This document shows positions 32,866 through 41,566 of a DNA stretch of 51,917 nt, piece after piece. The notes beneath the pieces are model-generated. The model was given only the letters and a program-made list of their open reading frames with translations. It made no database searches and had not been told where the DNA came from. Source of the DNA: Planifilum fulgidum (GTDB lineage: Bacteria > Bacillota > Bacilli > Thermoactinomycetales > DSM-44946); NCBI RefSeq assembly GCF_900113175.1, contig NZ_FOOK01000002.1:1-51917 (forward strand), given 5' to 3'. A program made the translations under genes and the position numbers. Within the stretch, counting starts at the first letter, position 1; each line of letters opens with the position of its first letter.

Positions 32866-33214
32866 GTGGGATGAAACCGCCACCCATTTTCTAGCTTATG
32901 TTTCGGACGCCGCGGTGGGCACCGCCCGCTTTCGCCTCATCGCTCCAAAGGTGGCCAAAGTGGAAAGGGTGGCCGTCCTCCCCCGTTACCGCGGGCGAGG
33001 AATCGGCCGCGCGCTGATGGAAACGGTCGAACGCCACGCCGCCGAATCGGGGGTTTCGGAAATCGTCCTTCACTCCCAAGACCATGCGGTTCCCTTTTAC
33101 GAAAAATTGGGATATCGGGTTCAGGGCGCTCCCTTTATGGATGCGGGCATCCCTCACCGGAAAATGTCCAAGCGGCTTTCGGGAAAGTCAACCTCTCCGC
33201 TTCAGGGCAAGTAA
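32750..33214 (+). CDS. yjcF: GNAT acetyltransferase, YjcF-like
   Basis: 154 residues. The acetyl-CoA-binding motif RGRGIGRALM (about 84-93) and the preceding VERVAVLPRYRG strand, with FYEKLGYRVQGAPFMDAGIPHRKM at the end, are typical of YjcF. The N-terminal LRRDVFVREQQVPESLEQDEWDE segment is also family-typical. Its start lies inside the extended yjcG frame (116-bp overlap) and its last 27 bp overlap the convergent PHP gene. Confidence 0.88.
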   Translation: MEIRVITAKKEEEKNAALALRRDVFVREQQVPESLEQDEWDETATHFLAYVSDAAVGTARFRLIAPKVAKVERVAVLPRYRGRGIGRALMETVERHAAESGVSEIVLHSQDHAVPFYEKLGYRVQGAPFMDAGIPHRKMSKRLSGKSTSPLQGK

Positions 33215-34030
33215 AGCTTCCACCCGGTCCCTTTCAACGGTGCGGCTTCCGAGAGGGCCGTGATAGGGAATGCCGTGGCGTTCTCCGTGAAAATCGGACC
33301 CCCCGGTAACGATCAACCGGTGTTTTTCGGCCAAGGCCTCATAACGCCGTTCCGCTTCCGGGTCATGATCCGGGTGATAAGCCTCCAGCCCCGCGAGACC
33401 GTTTCGGATGAGCGACTCAACCAGTTCGTCGTCCCCATAAATTCCCGGGTGGGCCAGAACGGGAACGCCCCCCGCCTCGGAGATCCACCGGATGGCCTCG
33501 ATGGGGGAGATGCGACGCGGCGTGCAGTAGGCCGCTCCCCCTTTTCCCAGGAAGCGCTTGAAGGCTTCATCGATCGATGACACGATCCCTTTGTCGACCA
33601 GCACTTCCGCGATGTGGGGCCGACCCACGTTCGCCTCCGGCGCCTGTTCCCGCTTTTTGGCCAACACTTCCTCCATCGTGATCGGAATCCCCAGCTCCCT
33701 CAACTTGTTCACCATCATTTCATTCCGCTTTAGGCGGACTTCCCGGAGCGAGCGAAGCTTCTCGGCGAAATCCCGGCCGATTTCCCCCGGAAAATAGCCC
33801 AAAACGTGGATTTCCTTTCCTTCCGCGAGGGTGCTGATTTCCACTCCGGGAATGACATCGACCCCCCATTTCGCCCCCGCCTTCATCGCTCGCTCCACCC
33901 CGGCCACCGTGTCGTGATCCGTCACGGCGACGGCGGCCAACCCGGCTTCCCGGGCCGCGCGCACCAGCTCCTCCGGCGAATATTGCCCGTCGGAGGCCGT
34001 GGTGTGTGTGTGAAGATCGGCTCGGTTCAC
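33188..34030 (-). CDS. PHP-domain phosphoesterase (TrpH/YciV-like)
   Basis: 280 residues from the GTG at 34030, preceded by GAGAGGAGG; the longer frame upstream lacks family sequence. The four PHP metal motifs are present: DLHTHTTASDG, VTDHDTVAG, a central H region (VGRPHIAEVL, VLAHPGIYG) and GSDFHG. The relatives hydrolyse 3',5'-nucleoside bisphosphates and 5'-phosphorylated oligoribonucleotides. Stands alone on the minus strand. Confidence 0.88.
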   Translation of the reverse strand: MNRADLHTHTTASDGQYSPEELVRAAREAGLAAVAVTDHDTVAGVERAMKAGAKWGVDVIPGVEISTLAEGKEIHVLGYFPGEIGRDFAEKLRSLREVRLKRNEMMVNKLRELGIPITMEEVLAKKREQAPEANVGRPHIAEVLVDKGIVSSIDEAFKRFLGKGGAAYCTPRRISPIEAIRWISEAGGVPVLAHPGIYGDDELVESLIRNGLAGLEAYHPDHDPEAERRYEALAEKHRLIVTGGSDFHGERHGIPYHGPLGSRTVERDRVEALLALKRRG

Positions 34031-34185
34031 AGCAATCCCTCCTCTCCACTGATCATATCGTAAACCAAGGACGCATAAATTGAAATAGTCGTCTCCATAT
34101 TTGCCGCAATTCGTGAAAAACGGGATTGAACCTTGTCCAGGAAGGGAAAAAGGTAGGGAAACCAATCGCCTGAAGGAGGAGCGAC

Positions 34186-34542
34186 ATGCGGTTACTGGCC
34201 AAGCGCATCACGGGTATCGTCTGTCCCCGCCGGGTGATCGATCAGACGCTGACGTCTCAAGGGTTTGTTCGCCGGAGACAGCATCCGCCCGTTTATGACA
34301 TCCAGATCGAAGATGTCGCCTCCGGAACGGTTTACCGTCTGCGCATCCCCACCGATTCCCCCCATCCGGATCTTGGTTCCTCCGACGAAACCCTGCTCCG
34401 ATTGGGTCCGCCTTCCATCCGCTGCAATAAGAGCATGAAGGGGCACTTGCGGAACCAGCCCATTCCCTCCTCCGTATTGACCGCCGCCAATGAAAAAATC
34501 GCCGAAATCGCCTCTTATCTGCGCACTCCGTCCTACCGCTGA
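34186..34542 (+). CDS. Conserved hypothetical protein
   Basis: 118 residues from the ATG at 34186, with AAGGAGGAG 4-8 nt upstream. TLTSQGFVRR, YDIQIEDVASGTVYRLRIP and TLLRLGPPSI suggest a small beta-rich domain; a distant resemblance to YugN-like proteins is possible but weak. A strong terminator follows at 34562-34603, so the gene is monocistronic. Confidence 0.7.
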   Translation: MRLLAKRITGIVCPRRVIDQTLTSQGFVRRRQHPPVYDIQIEDVASGTVYRLRIPTDSPHPDLGSSDETLLRLGPPSIRCNKSMKGHLRNQPIPSSVLTAANEKIAEIASYLRTPSYR

Positions 34543-34561
34543 ACCCATTCCGTTCCAAGAC

Positions 34562-34603
34562 AAAACCCTTTTTCCGCCTTTGCGGAAAAAGGGTTTCTTT
34601 TGT
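34562..34603 (+). terminator. Intrinsic terminator after the 118-residue gene
   Basis: AAACCCTTTTTCCGC and GCGGAAAAAGGGTTT pair over 15 bp with a CTTT loop, followed by CTTTTG. The symmetric A/T arms would also serve the minus-strand repeat-protein gene. Confidence 0.88.
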
Positions 34604-34610
34604 CCGCCGG

Positions 34611-37600
34611 TCAGTCCTCCTCTTCCCCAGAATCGCCGGACGGGGCGATCGACTGAATCGTGGAAACGACTTCTTCCGAAGAGGCGCCTTCGGAGATCTC
34701 CCTTGCATCTCCGTTGAGCAGAAACGCGTCCGGTACCTGTTCCCGTTCCTCCTCCTCCGTCGCTGAAGCCGGTTCGGCTTCCCCGGGGGACAGCTCCTCA
34801 GCGGCCGGATCGGGGCGCCCCATTCCGATCCAGAAAACCGTGCCCTCCACCCGCGATTCGATGGTTCCGTCGTGTTGTATGGCCAGGGTGAAGGATTCCG
34901 TTTTTCTTTCCCGGAGAAGCGCCCAGCAGCCGGATCGGTCGGTCATCGCCACCACCACGTAACCCTCATGGGCAAAGGGGAAATCCAGCGGCACCTCCAC
35001 TTCGGTTTCCCGTTCGGACTCACTGATCGAAAAGGGCGCGTTTCCGCACTGCATCACCGGCGGGAAAAAAACCGGGAAATTCAACTTTTCCGGACCGATG
35101 GAACCGTCCGCGATCTTTTCGCCGGTCACCGCCTGGTCCGCCAGAGCTTCACCGGTGACGCACCGCGGAGAAAGATGCTCGGAAGCGATCGCTCCCTGAA
35201 CAATGTGCCGGGACGAGACCGCCCCCTCCGCCAAATGGTGTTCCATCACGCTTTCCGGCGCCAGCTTCCCGGAGCTGACCGCGCCGTCCGCCAGATGATG
35301 CCTCATCACGCTCTCGGGGGCCAATTTCGCCGAGCTGACCGCCCGTTCCGCCAAGTGGTGCCTCATCACGCTTTCGGGAGCCAGCTTCCCGGAGCCGACC
35401 GCACCCTCCGCCAAGTGCTGTTCCGTCACGCTCTCCGCCGCCAGCTTCTCCGAACTGACCGCGCCGTCCGCCAAGTGCCGCTCCGTCACGCTCCCGGCAG
35501 CCAGCTTCCCTGAGCCGACCGCGCCGTCCGCCAAGTGATGCTCCGTCACGCTTTCGGCGGAAATTTTCCCGGACGTGACGGCCCCGTCCGTCAAATGGTG
35601 TTCCATCACGCTTTCCGGCGCCAACTTCCCGGAGCTGACCGCGCCGTCCACCAGGTGATGCCTCATCACACTCTCGGGGGCCAATTTCGCCGAGCTGACC
35701 GCCCGTTCCGCCAAGTGGTGCCTCATCACGCTTTCGGGAGCCAGCTTCCCGGAGCCGACCGCACCCTCCGCCAGGTGATGCTCCGTCACGCTCCCGGCGG
35801 CCAGCTTCCCGGAGCCGACCGCGCCCTCCGCCAGGTGATGCTCCGTCACGCTCCCGGCGGCCAGCTTCCCGGAGCCGACCGCACCCTCCGCCAGGTGATG
35901 CTCCATGACGCTCTCCGGCGCCAGCTTCCCGGAGCTCACCGCGCCCTCCGCCAGGTGATGCTCCATGACGCTCTCCGGCGCCAGTTTCCCGGAGCTGACC
36001 GCGCCCTCCGCCAGGTGATTCTCCATGACGCTCTCCGGTACGAGCTTTTCGGAACTCACCGCACCCTCCGCCAAGTGATGCGCTGTTACGCTTCCCCCGG
36101 CCAGTTTATCGGAGGTGACGGCCTCATCGGTCAAATGATGACTCATTACGCTGTTGAAAGCCAGCTTTTCACCGGTGACGGCCGAATCCGCCAAATGGTG
36201 CCCCGTCACGCTCCCGGGGGCCAGCTTGTCGGCGCTGACCGCGCCGTCCGCCAGATGATAATCCTTCACGCTCGCATGGGCCAGCTTTCCGGAGGTGACG
36301 GCGCCTTCTCCGAGCTTGATGGTTGTGACGCAGTAGTCGACCAACTTGTCGGTGGATACCGATTCGGGGGCGATCTTCGATGTGGTGATGGACCGATCGG
36401 TCAGCTTGGTGCCGGAAATCGCATTGTCTGCCAAATGTTCGCCCCGGACGGCCCCCTCCTTGATATGCCGACTGCCGACGGATCGCTCTTCCAGATGGTG
36501 TTCCCCGATGGCGCCGTCGTCCACATGTCGGCCCTGGATGGCTCCATCGTCGATCGCACCGGAGCTAATGGCGCGCTCGGCAATCTTCGAACGGGTAACC
36601 GAACGGTCGGCCAAATGCTTCTCTTGAACGCTTTGGGGAACGAGATGTTCGCCGGACACCGACTGCTTTTGCAGATGATCCTGTCCGACCGAATCGGCGG
36701 CGATTTTTTCGGAGGTGACCGCGCCATCATTCAGGTGTCGGCTTTCGATGACCCGGTCCGCCAAATGCTCCTTCCTGACGGCGGCGGTGGTGAGATGGAG
36801 CGATTTTACGGACTCGGGGGACAATTTCTCGGAGGTGACGGCTCCCTTCTGCAGCTTGGAGGAGGAGACCGATTCATCGGCCAGTTTGGTGTCGTCCACG
36901 CTGTTGCTGGTCAAGTGGCGCGAAAGGATGGAACCGCTTTTGATCTTTTGCGCCGTGATGGTTTCATCCTCCAGGTGTTTGCCCTGAACGTGGCCGATCG
37001 CCAAATGATGCGACTGAATGCTGCCCTCTTTCAGTTTGGTTCCATGGATCGAACGATCGGTCAGGCGATCGCCCGGTATGCTGTTTTCCTTCAGATGTTT
37101 CGCCTGGATGGTCTCCCGCCGGATGTGATCCCCACTGACCGATTCCGGTGAAAGATGATGCTCCTTGATCGATCCGGGGGCGATTTTGGCGTCGGTGACC
37201 GCTCCTTCCGCCAATTTGGAAGCGTCGACGGAAAAGTCGGCCAAATGGTCTTTTTGGATGCTCCCGTACTGAATCTTGGAACCGTCGACGGACCGATTGG
37301 CCAGCTTTTCATTGGTCACGGCGTTGTCCGCCAAGTGATCCGTGTATACGGTCAGGCGGCGATCGGAGGGCGTCGGGTCCGCCTTTCCGGGTTCGCGGGA
37401 GGAAGACTTTTGTTCCCCGGATTCCTCCGCTCCGGAAACTTTCGCTTCATCCGACGGCCTGAGCCATGCGGATGACCGTTCGATGGAATCCGTATTTCGC
37501 TTCGTTGTCGGTTTGTTCCGACGAAACAGCTCGTTTTGTTCCTCATCCGTGATCCGGTCCAACATGTCCAGAATCCGCTCGTCCGGGAAGAGATTCCGTC

Positions 37601-37631
37601 TCGAATGCCTTGCGCTTTTTCGCTTTTTCAC
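34611..37631 (-). CDS. Giant decapeptide-repeat protein with WIAG-like C-terminal region
   Basis: 1006 residues from a GTG at 37631 behind AAAGGAAGG. A basic, disordered N-terminus (1-97) is followed by 75 exactly in-register 10-residue repeats (98-847) of the form [x-H/K-L-A-x-x-A/S-V-x-x], alternating HHLAEGAVSS-type and GKLAPESVME-type units. A non-repeat domain (about 853-960) contains CGNAPFSISESE and VFWIGMGRP, similar to the end of WIAG-tail proteins in Paenibacillus and Bacillus, then an acidic tail. No signal peptide is visible. The repeats resemble those of phage tail-fibre and beta-helical proteins, suggesting a long rod. A spore or cell-surface role is a guess. Confidence 0.9.
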   Translation of the reverse strand: MKKRKSARHSRRNLFPDERILDMLDRITDEEQNELFRRNKPTTKRNTDSIERSSAWLRPSDEAKVSGAEESGEQKSSSREPGKADPTPSDRRLTVYTDHLADNAVTNEKLANRSVDGSKIQYGSIQKDHLADFSVDASKLAEGAVTDAKIAPGSIKEHHLSPESVSGDHIRRETIQAKHLKENSIPGDRLTDRSIHGTKLKEGSIQSHHLAIGHVQGKHLEDETITAQKIKSGSILSRHLTSNSVDDTKLADESVSSSKLQKGAVTSEKLSPESVKSLHLTTAAVRKEHLADRVIESRHLNDGAVTSEKIAADSVGQDHLQKQSVSGEHLVPQSVQEKHLADRSVTRSKIAERAISSGAIDDGAIQGRHVDDGAIGEHHLEERSVGSRHIKEGAVRGEHLADNAISGTKLTDRSITTSKIAPESVSTDKLVDYCVTTIKLGEGAVTSGKLAHASVKDYHLADGAVSADKLAPGSVTGHHLADSAVTGEKLAFNSVMSHHLTDEAVTSDKLAGGSVTAHHLAEGAVSSEKLVPESVMENHLAEGAVSSGKLAPESVMEHHLAEGAVSSGKLAPESVMEHHLAEGAVGSGKLAAGSVTEHHLAEGAVGSGKLAAGSVTEHHLAEGAVGSGKLAPESVMRHHLAERAVSSAKLAPESVMRHHLVDGAVSSGKLAPESVMEHHLTDGAVTSGKISAESVTEHHLADGAVGSGKLAAGSVTERHLADGAVSSEKLAAESVTEQHLAEGAVGSGKLAPESVMRHHLAERAVSSAKLAPESVMRHHLADGAVSSGKLAPESVMEHHLAEGAVSSRHIVQGAIASEHLSPRCVTGEALADQAVTGEKIADGSIGPEKLNFPVFFPPVMQCGNAPFSISESERETEVEVPLDFPFAHEGYVVVAMTDRSGCWALLRERKTESFTLAIQHDGTIESRVEGTVFWIGMGRPDPAAEELSPGEAEPASATEEEEREQVPDAFLLNGDAREISEGASSEEVVSTIQSIAPSGDSGEEED
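35091..37340 (-). repeat. 75-unit decapeptide repeat region (30-bp units)
   Basis: Every 30 bp encodes one decapeptide with no insertions or deletions over 2250 bp. Units near the N-terminal end are diverged, whereas units 43-71 (35211-36080) are nearly identical at the DNA level with a 60-bp super-period, which points to recent unequal crossing-over or gene conversion in that part. Confidence 0.9.
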
Positions 37632-37732
37632 GTTATCCTTCCTTTCATCCCGATTCTAACCACAGATATATTCGCCTTGGACGATCGCGGAAACCGCGGA
37701 CACGCGAAAATAGGCATGCGTCCCCTGTCCAC

Positions 37733-37757
37733 AAAAAAAGCACTCCATCTGGAGTGC
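37733..37757 (-). terminator. Terminator behind the 53-residue gene
   Basis: On the minus strand GCACTCC and GGAGTGC pair around an AGAT loop, followed by TTTTTTT. Confidence 0.88.
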
Positions 37758-37919
37758 CCAAACCGCTCTTTCCTCCCCGGCTCCCCGCGGCAGGGGCTTC
37801 CGGGAAAAACGCCGCCTCCCCCAAGAGATTGGGATAAAGGAACCTCCTTCCATCAATAGAAGGGGTTCCGCGCCGCCGACCCTTCGATGGGGGGCGGACG
37901 ATTTCCTTTTTCCCGGTAT

Positions 37920-38081
37920 TCATTCAGAGGAATCCCTCTCCTCCCCTTTTTCCCGGCCGGCATCCCGCAGGTCCCGTTTTTCTTCCATTCCCAACTCCCG
38001 GCTCACTTCGTTGACCAATTCCTTGATTTTCTCCTCCCGCCTGCGGCCCGTGAACTTGCGCAAGAGACGGATCAATGGCAT
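37920..38081 (-). CDS. Small basic/acidic helical protein
   Basis: 53 residues from the ATG at 38081, with AAAGGGGAG just upstream. It begins MPLIRLLRKFTGRRREEKIK and ends in a charged, acidic tail. The first helix is amphipathic and basic. No family recognised. It lies 41 bp downstream of the P-loop kinase gene on the same strand and is followed by a terminator, so the two probably form an operon. Confidence 0.65.
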   Translation of the reverse strand: MPLIRLLRKFTGRRREEKIKELVNEVSRELGMEEKRDLRDAGREKGEERDSSE

Positions 38082-38122
38082 ACTCCCCTTTCCGTGGATT
38101 CCTCCTTTTTAATGTCCCCTCT

Positions 38123-38644
38123 TCATTCATCTTTATCCCCGATGGCAATTCGGGCGGACCGGATCTGTTCCGGACCCAGGATGAACACCCTCTCAAACCC
38201 TTCATTCCCGATCGAGCGCTTCGTCTTCTGCAGCAGGGCGTGGTAGTTCCGAATCACCTCGGGAGGGATCCGGCGACTGCGGCATTCATTCTGCCTAAGA
38301 CATAGCTCGTAGGGAACGTCAAACACGATCGCCGCCGGATGAAAGCGGTACCGACGGGCGAGGGAAAGGTACGCGGTCCGATATTTCCTATCCAGGGCCG
38401 TCGAATCAATTACGGTAAGACGCCCCAGGGAAAGGCGCAACCGGACGATGTGCCGCAAAAGGGAAAAGGTTTCGCGATGAACGGCCATATTTTCCTGATC
38501 GTCGCAAACCATCTCCCTGCACCGGTCCGAGGAGACGATCTGCGACCGGGCAAAATGCCGCTCGGCAAACGTGGATTTTCCGGATCCCGGAGCCCCGCAC
38601 AGCAAAACCAGACTGCGGGAAGGCAGACGGAGGGTGACGGACAC
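38123..38644 (-). CDS. P-loop kinase of the polynucleotide-kinase type
   Basis: 173 residues from a GTG at 38644 with GGGAGTG upstream; the open frame to 38947 overlaps the neighbouring SEC-C gene and lacks family sequence. Walker A GAPGSGKST, then IVSSDRCREM, TVIDSTALDRKYRTAYLSLARRY and a Lid-like CRSRRIPPEVIRNYHALLQ are typical of the AAA_33/Pnkp kinase group. It may phosphorylate the 5' end of RNA or DNA, or a small molecule. A terminator upstream separates it from the SEC-C gene. Confidence 0.75.
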   Translation of the reverse strand: MSVTLRLPSRSLVLLCGAPGSGKSTFAERHFARSQIVSSDRCREMVCDDQENMAVHRETFSLLRHIVRLRLSLGRLTVIDSTALDRKYRTAYLSLARRYRFHPAAIVFDVPYELCLRQNECRSRRIPPEVIRNYHALLQKTKRSIGNEGFERVFILGPEQIRSARIAIGDKDE

Positions 38645-38725
38645 CCTTCTCACTCCCGTACCCACATGGATTGGGCGTGGTTTTTCGCCTCTCCAGGTAT
38701 TTTTGTCGTTCCGGCGGTTTTTAAC

Positions 38726-38760
38726 CAAAAAATAAAGCGGCCTCCTCCATTCAGGCCGCC
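38726..38760 (-). terminator. Terminator of the SEC-C gene
   Basis: On the minus strand GCGGCCT and AGGCCGC pair and are followed by TTTATTTTTTGG, directly after the SEC-C protein stop. Confidence 0.85.
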
Positions 38761-38763
38761 TGC

Positions 38764-40221
38764 TCAGGGATGATTCTCCACGGACACCTTGGTTTCGGGG
38801 GCGGCATTCCAATCCTTCGTCACGGGGTAGACACCCTCCACTTTCGTGAAGAAGCTGTCCCACTGCCGCACCGCCACCACCCCCCTCACCCAGAACCGGT
38901 TGTCCGTCCAATTGGGGGGGTATCCCCGAAGGTTGATGGGCAACCACTTGCCACCCACTGCCAGAAGGGGACCCGACGCCGAAAGGGTCATCATGAAAGT
39001 GCCCGTCAAGGTCGGAGCTTTGGTCTCCTCCTGCAGGACCCCGTGTTCCTTGATCCAGCGCTTCGCTTCCAGCGCCAAGGGCAACGACCGGATCAGCTTG
39101 ATGTAGACCGGCCGGTAAGCGGAATACACCGAAGCCATTCCCTGTTCATTCAGCCAGCGGAACAGTTGCTTCAGCGTGTTCAGAAAAATCTTTGAACCGA
39201 CCGGGGTTCCCCCGGCATGATCCACATACCAGACGCCGCATAAGTGCTCCAGGACATCCTCGTCCAAAACCCGCCAATGAAAGGCTTTCCCGAAATGGGT
39301 GGCTACGTAATCGCGGAAAAAGCGGAGCGTCCGCCCGTACAACTCCTGGGTCCGCCGCTGCAGCGGAGACACCACATCCTCAAAAAACAGCTGCAGCTGA
39401 TGGTTCACCGCTTCCGGACAATTCCGCTCTCCTTCGGGCAGTTCCGGCAGGGAGACCGGAATCAGATTCTCCGCCGCCGGCGCCACCTCTTCCACCGATT
39501 CAATGATCTTGGAAATTTCCTCACGGTCTTTGGCGCGTCGAATCGACCATCCCAGAACGCCGAGCCCTTCCCGAACCCAGAAATCCCGATCGAGTTCTTT
39601 CTCTTTGTCCGCGAACTGCTTCAGATACAAGAGTATCTCCCCTCTCATCTCGTGGAAAAAAGTAGTATAAGGGCCAAACCATTCATACCGGTTTCCCAAC
39701 CGAGAGAGGCGGGCGATGACGATTGCCCCTTTTTCGATCGGTTCAGTCACGCGGACGGGAACCTCTTCTCCCCAAGGAAGCGGTCTGACGCGGGCCTCGT
39801 CCCCTCCGACCTCCACCACCTCGTAACAGCCCAGGTGTATTCGGCACAATTCCTCAACCCATTTCTCCCGATCCGGAAGGGGCGTAACCACTTCCCTCCA
39901 GCGGTCGGCGGGGCGCCTTCCGTCCATGCAAGGCGCATCAAAGAGAAGCCAAAAGCGAAAAATGTGAATGTAATTGGAAGGAATGGGCTGATGGAGGGGA
40001 AGCCCCATTGCCGTCTTGAAGTGATCGACCCATTCGGAGACCGCTTTTTTCGTCATCTGCCGGTCAAACCACTGATTCAGCTCCGACAACAGGGCCAATT
40101 TCACTTCCGATTCCCTCGATTCCCGGGCGCGTTCGGCGGACCGGAAAGCGACCACCCGTTCACAGCACTTTTTGTATTTAAGTCCGCTTCCGCAGGGACA
40201 GGGATCGTTGCGCCCGACCAT
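38764..40221 (-). CDS. Large SEC-C metal-binding domain protein, function unknown
   Basis: 485 residues from the ATG at 40221 (GAGGTG 8 nt upstream). The N-terminus NDPCPCGSGLKYKKCC (C8, C10, C19, C20) is a SEC-C zinc motif as found at the end of SecA and at the start of many uncharacterised proteins. The remaining 460 residues are rich in Trp and Arg, with no catalytic motif that I recognise. Similar long SEC-C proteins occur in Bacillales genomes as hypothetical proteins. Monocistronic. Confidence 0.75.
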   Translation of the reverse strand: MVGRNDPCPCGSGLKYKKCCERVVAFRSAERARESRESEVKLALLSELNQWFDRQMTKKAVSEWVDHFKTAMGLPLHQPIPSNYIHIFRFWLLFDAPCMDGRRPADRWREVVTPLPDREKWVEELCRIHLGCYEVVEVGGDEARVRPLPWGEEVPVRVTEPIEKGAIVIARLSRLGNRYEWFGPYTTFFHEMRGEILLYLKQFADKEKELDRDFWVREGLGVLGWSIRRAKDREEISKIIESVEEVAPAAENLIPVSLPELPEGERNCPEAVNHQLQLFFEDVVSPLQRRTQELYGRTLRFFRDYVATHFGKAFHWRVLDEDVLEHLCGVWYVDHAGGTPVGSKIFLNTLKQLFRWLNEQGMASVYSAYRPVYIKLIRSLPLALEAKRWIKEHGVLQEETKAPTLTGTFMMTLSASGPLLAVGGKWLPINLRGYPPNWTDNRFWVRGVVAVRQWDSFFTKVEGVYPVTKDWNAAPETKVSVENHP

Positions 40222-40322
40222 GGAATCCACACCTCACAGGAAAACTCCTCCACTTTTCAGTATACAACGAACCCCCGCGGAAACAAAGACCAACCTGTCC
40301 TTTCCAAAAAGAAAAGAAAAAG

Positions 40323-40348
40323 AAAAAATCGGAGTGCTTTCCCACTCC
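40323..40348 (-). terminator. Terminator of the 3D-domain protein gene
   Basis: GGAGTG and CACTCC pair directly after the stop codon, followed on the minus strand by GATTTTTTC. Confidence 0.75.
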
Positions 40349-40349
40349 A

Positions 40350-41351
40350 TCAATCCTTCAGAATGTATACGGTCACGTGGCGGCGCCCCCATCGAATGGC
40401 TTCGCTGCGGGTCTCGAAGAAAAGGTCGATCACATTTCCCTTCACGGCGCCCCCGGTGTCTTCCGCCACTCCCACGCCGTATCCCGGAATGTAGATTTTC
40501 GTCCCGAGAGGAATCACCCGGGGATCGACGGCCAGCGTGCCCCTCTTCGGCCATGTTCCGGTCGCCGTCCGATTGCCCGTGTGGGTATACCCCGTGGTTT
40601 CCGCCATCATCGTCCGGACATATTCATAGCCGGCGATGCTTCCCGCCGCCGCTCTCGCGGGTGCATCCGCGGCGGTGGTCACGTTCTCTCCCGTTCCCAC
40701 TTTGACGACCCGATCGACGGGATCGATTTCTTCGATCATTTTCTTGTCGGTGTGAATCGATTTCCCGTTTTTATAGGTAACGATCACTTCGTAAATCCGT
40801 TTTCCTTTCTTGCCTTCCTTCTCTACCTTCTCTTCCCCGCTTGCCAGCTGGGGATCCTTCTTTTTCACGGTCTTGTAGGGAACCGTCTCCACTTCTTTCT
40901 TGATCCGCTTTTCCACCCGGTCCACGACGATGAGCATGTCGTTTTTGATCCGCTCATCCAGGGGGGTGTTCACTTCATCCCAGGGGTTCAGCTCCACTTT
41001 CCGCTCCTTAAGGAAATCTCCGACGGTAAGTTGCTTGGTCTTGTAGGTGCCGAGGCGTTTGCCCCCCACTTCCAGGGCGACGGAACAATTGCAGGTCAGC
41101 TGAATCACCGAATCGTCGCTGAGAGGCTGGTCCCAGGGAACGCTGGGCACATACTGCTTTTTCAGCTGATCCACGTTATAACCGTGCCCCTCCAGGGCCT
41201 CGGCCAGCGTGCCCCCCAGAACCTGCAGCTTGACCGGTTTTTCTTTATCGGTGAAGGAGACGGTCACCTCTTTTCGCATTGCATAGACGGCCAAGGTGCC
41301 GGAGAGGAGAAGAACGATGACCCCCAGCGCGATCAAAGCGATTTTCCTCAT
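40350..41351 (-). CDS. YabE-like cell-wall protein (DUF348, G5 and 3D domains)
   Basis: 333 residues from the ATG at 41351, 7 nt after AAAGGAGG. Order: membrane helix or signal anchor (4-25), two DUF348 units (about 30-75 and 90-130), a G5-like domain (about 150-215) and a C-terminal 3D domain with TGYTHTG, GTLAVDPRVIPLG and AEDTGGAVKGNVIDLFF. The three Asp of the 3D domain are present. This architecture is that of B. subtilis YabE, related to resuscitation-promoting factors with a lytic transglycosylase-like domain. The same strand carries a VanW-family gene upstream. Confidence 0.9.
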   Translation of the reverse strand: MRKIALIALGVIVLLLSGTLAVYAMRKEVTVSFTDKEKPVKLQVLGGTLAEALEGHGYNVDQLKKQYVPSVPWDQPLSDDSVIQLTCNCSVALEVGGKRLGTYKTKQLTVGDFLKERKVELNPWDEVNTPLDERIKNDMLIVVDRVEKRIKKEVETVPYKTVKKKDPQLASGEEKVEKEGKKGKRIYEVIVTYKNGKSIHTDKKMIEEIDPVDRVVKVGTGENVTTAADAPARAAAGSIAGYEYVRTMMAETTGYTHTGNRTATGTWPKRGTLAVDPRVIPLGTKIYIPGYGVGVAEDTGGAVKGNVIDLFFETRSEAIRWGRRHVTVYILKD

Positions 41352-41512
41352 CCAAGGCCTCCTTTTGCACAAACCACAGATTAGTTCGAATAGCGCCTTA
41401 TATTATAGCAAATGGGATGCGCCTCATCCATATTTCCAAATGCGCATCCTCAACCTTTAAACGACGATTTGACGAAATGGGTTTCCCCTTCTCCCGCTGA
41501 AAAGTTTTTCCT

Positions 41513-41547
41513 CAAAAATTGAAAGTGCCCCAGATCAAGAGGGGCAC
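41513..41547 (-). terminator. Terminator of the VanW-family gene
   Basis: On the minus strand GTGCCCC and GGGGCAC pair over a 9-nt loop followed by TTTCAATTTTT. Confidence 0.8.
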
Positions 41548-41566
41548 AAACAGGAGGCCTTTGCCG

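Noticed and set aside
35535-37151. 538-residue plus-strand frame opposite the decapeptide-repeat gene
   Set aside because: It is the shadow of a regular 30-bp repeat on the opposite strand; the minus-strand frame has the ribosome site, the defined non-repeat ends and the terminator.
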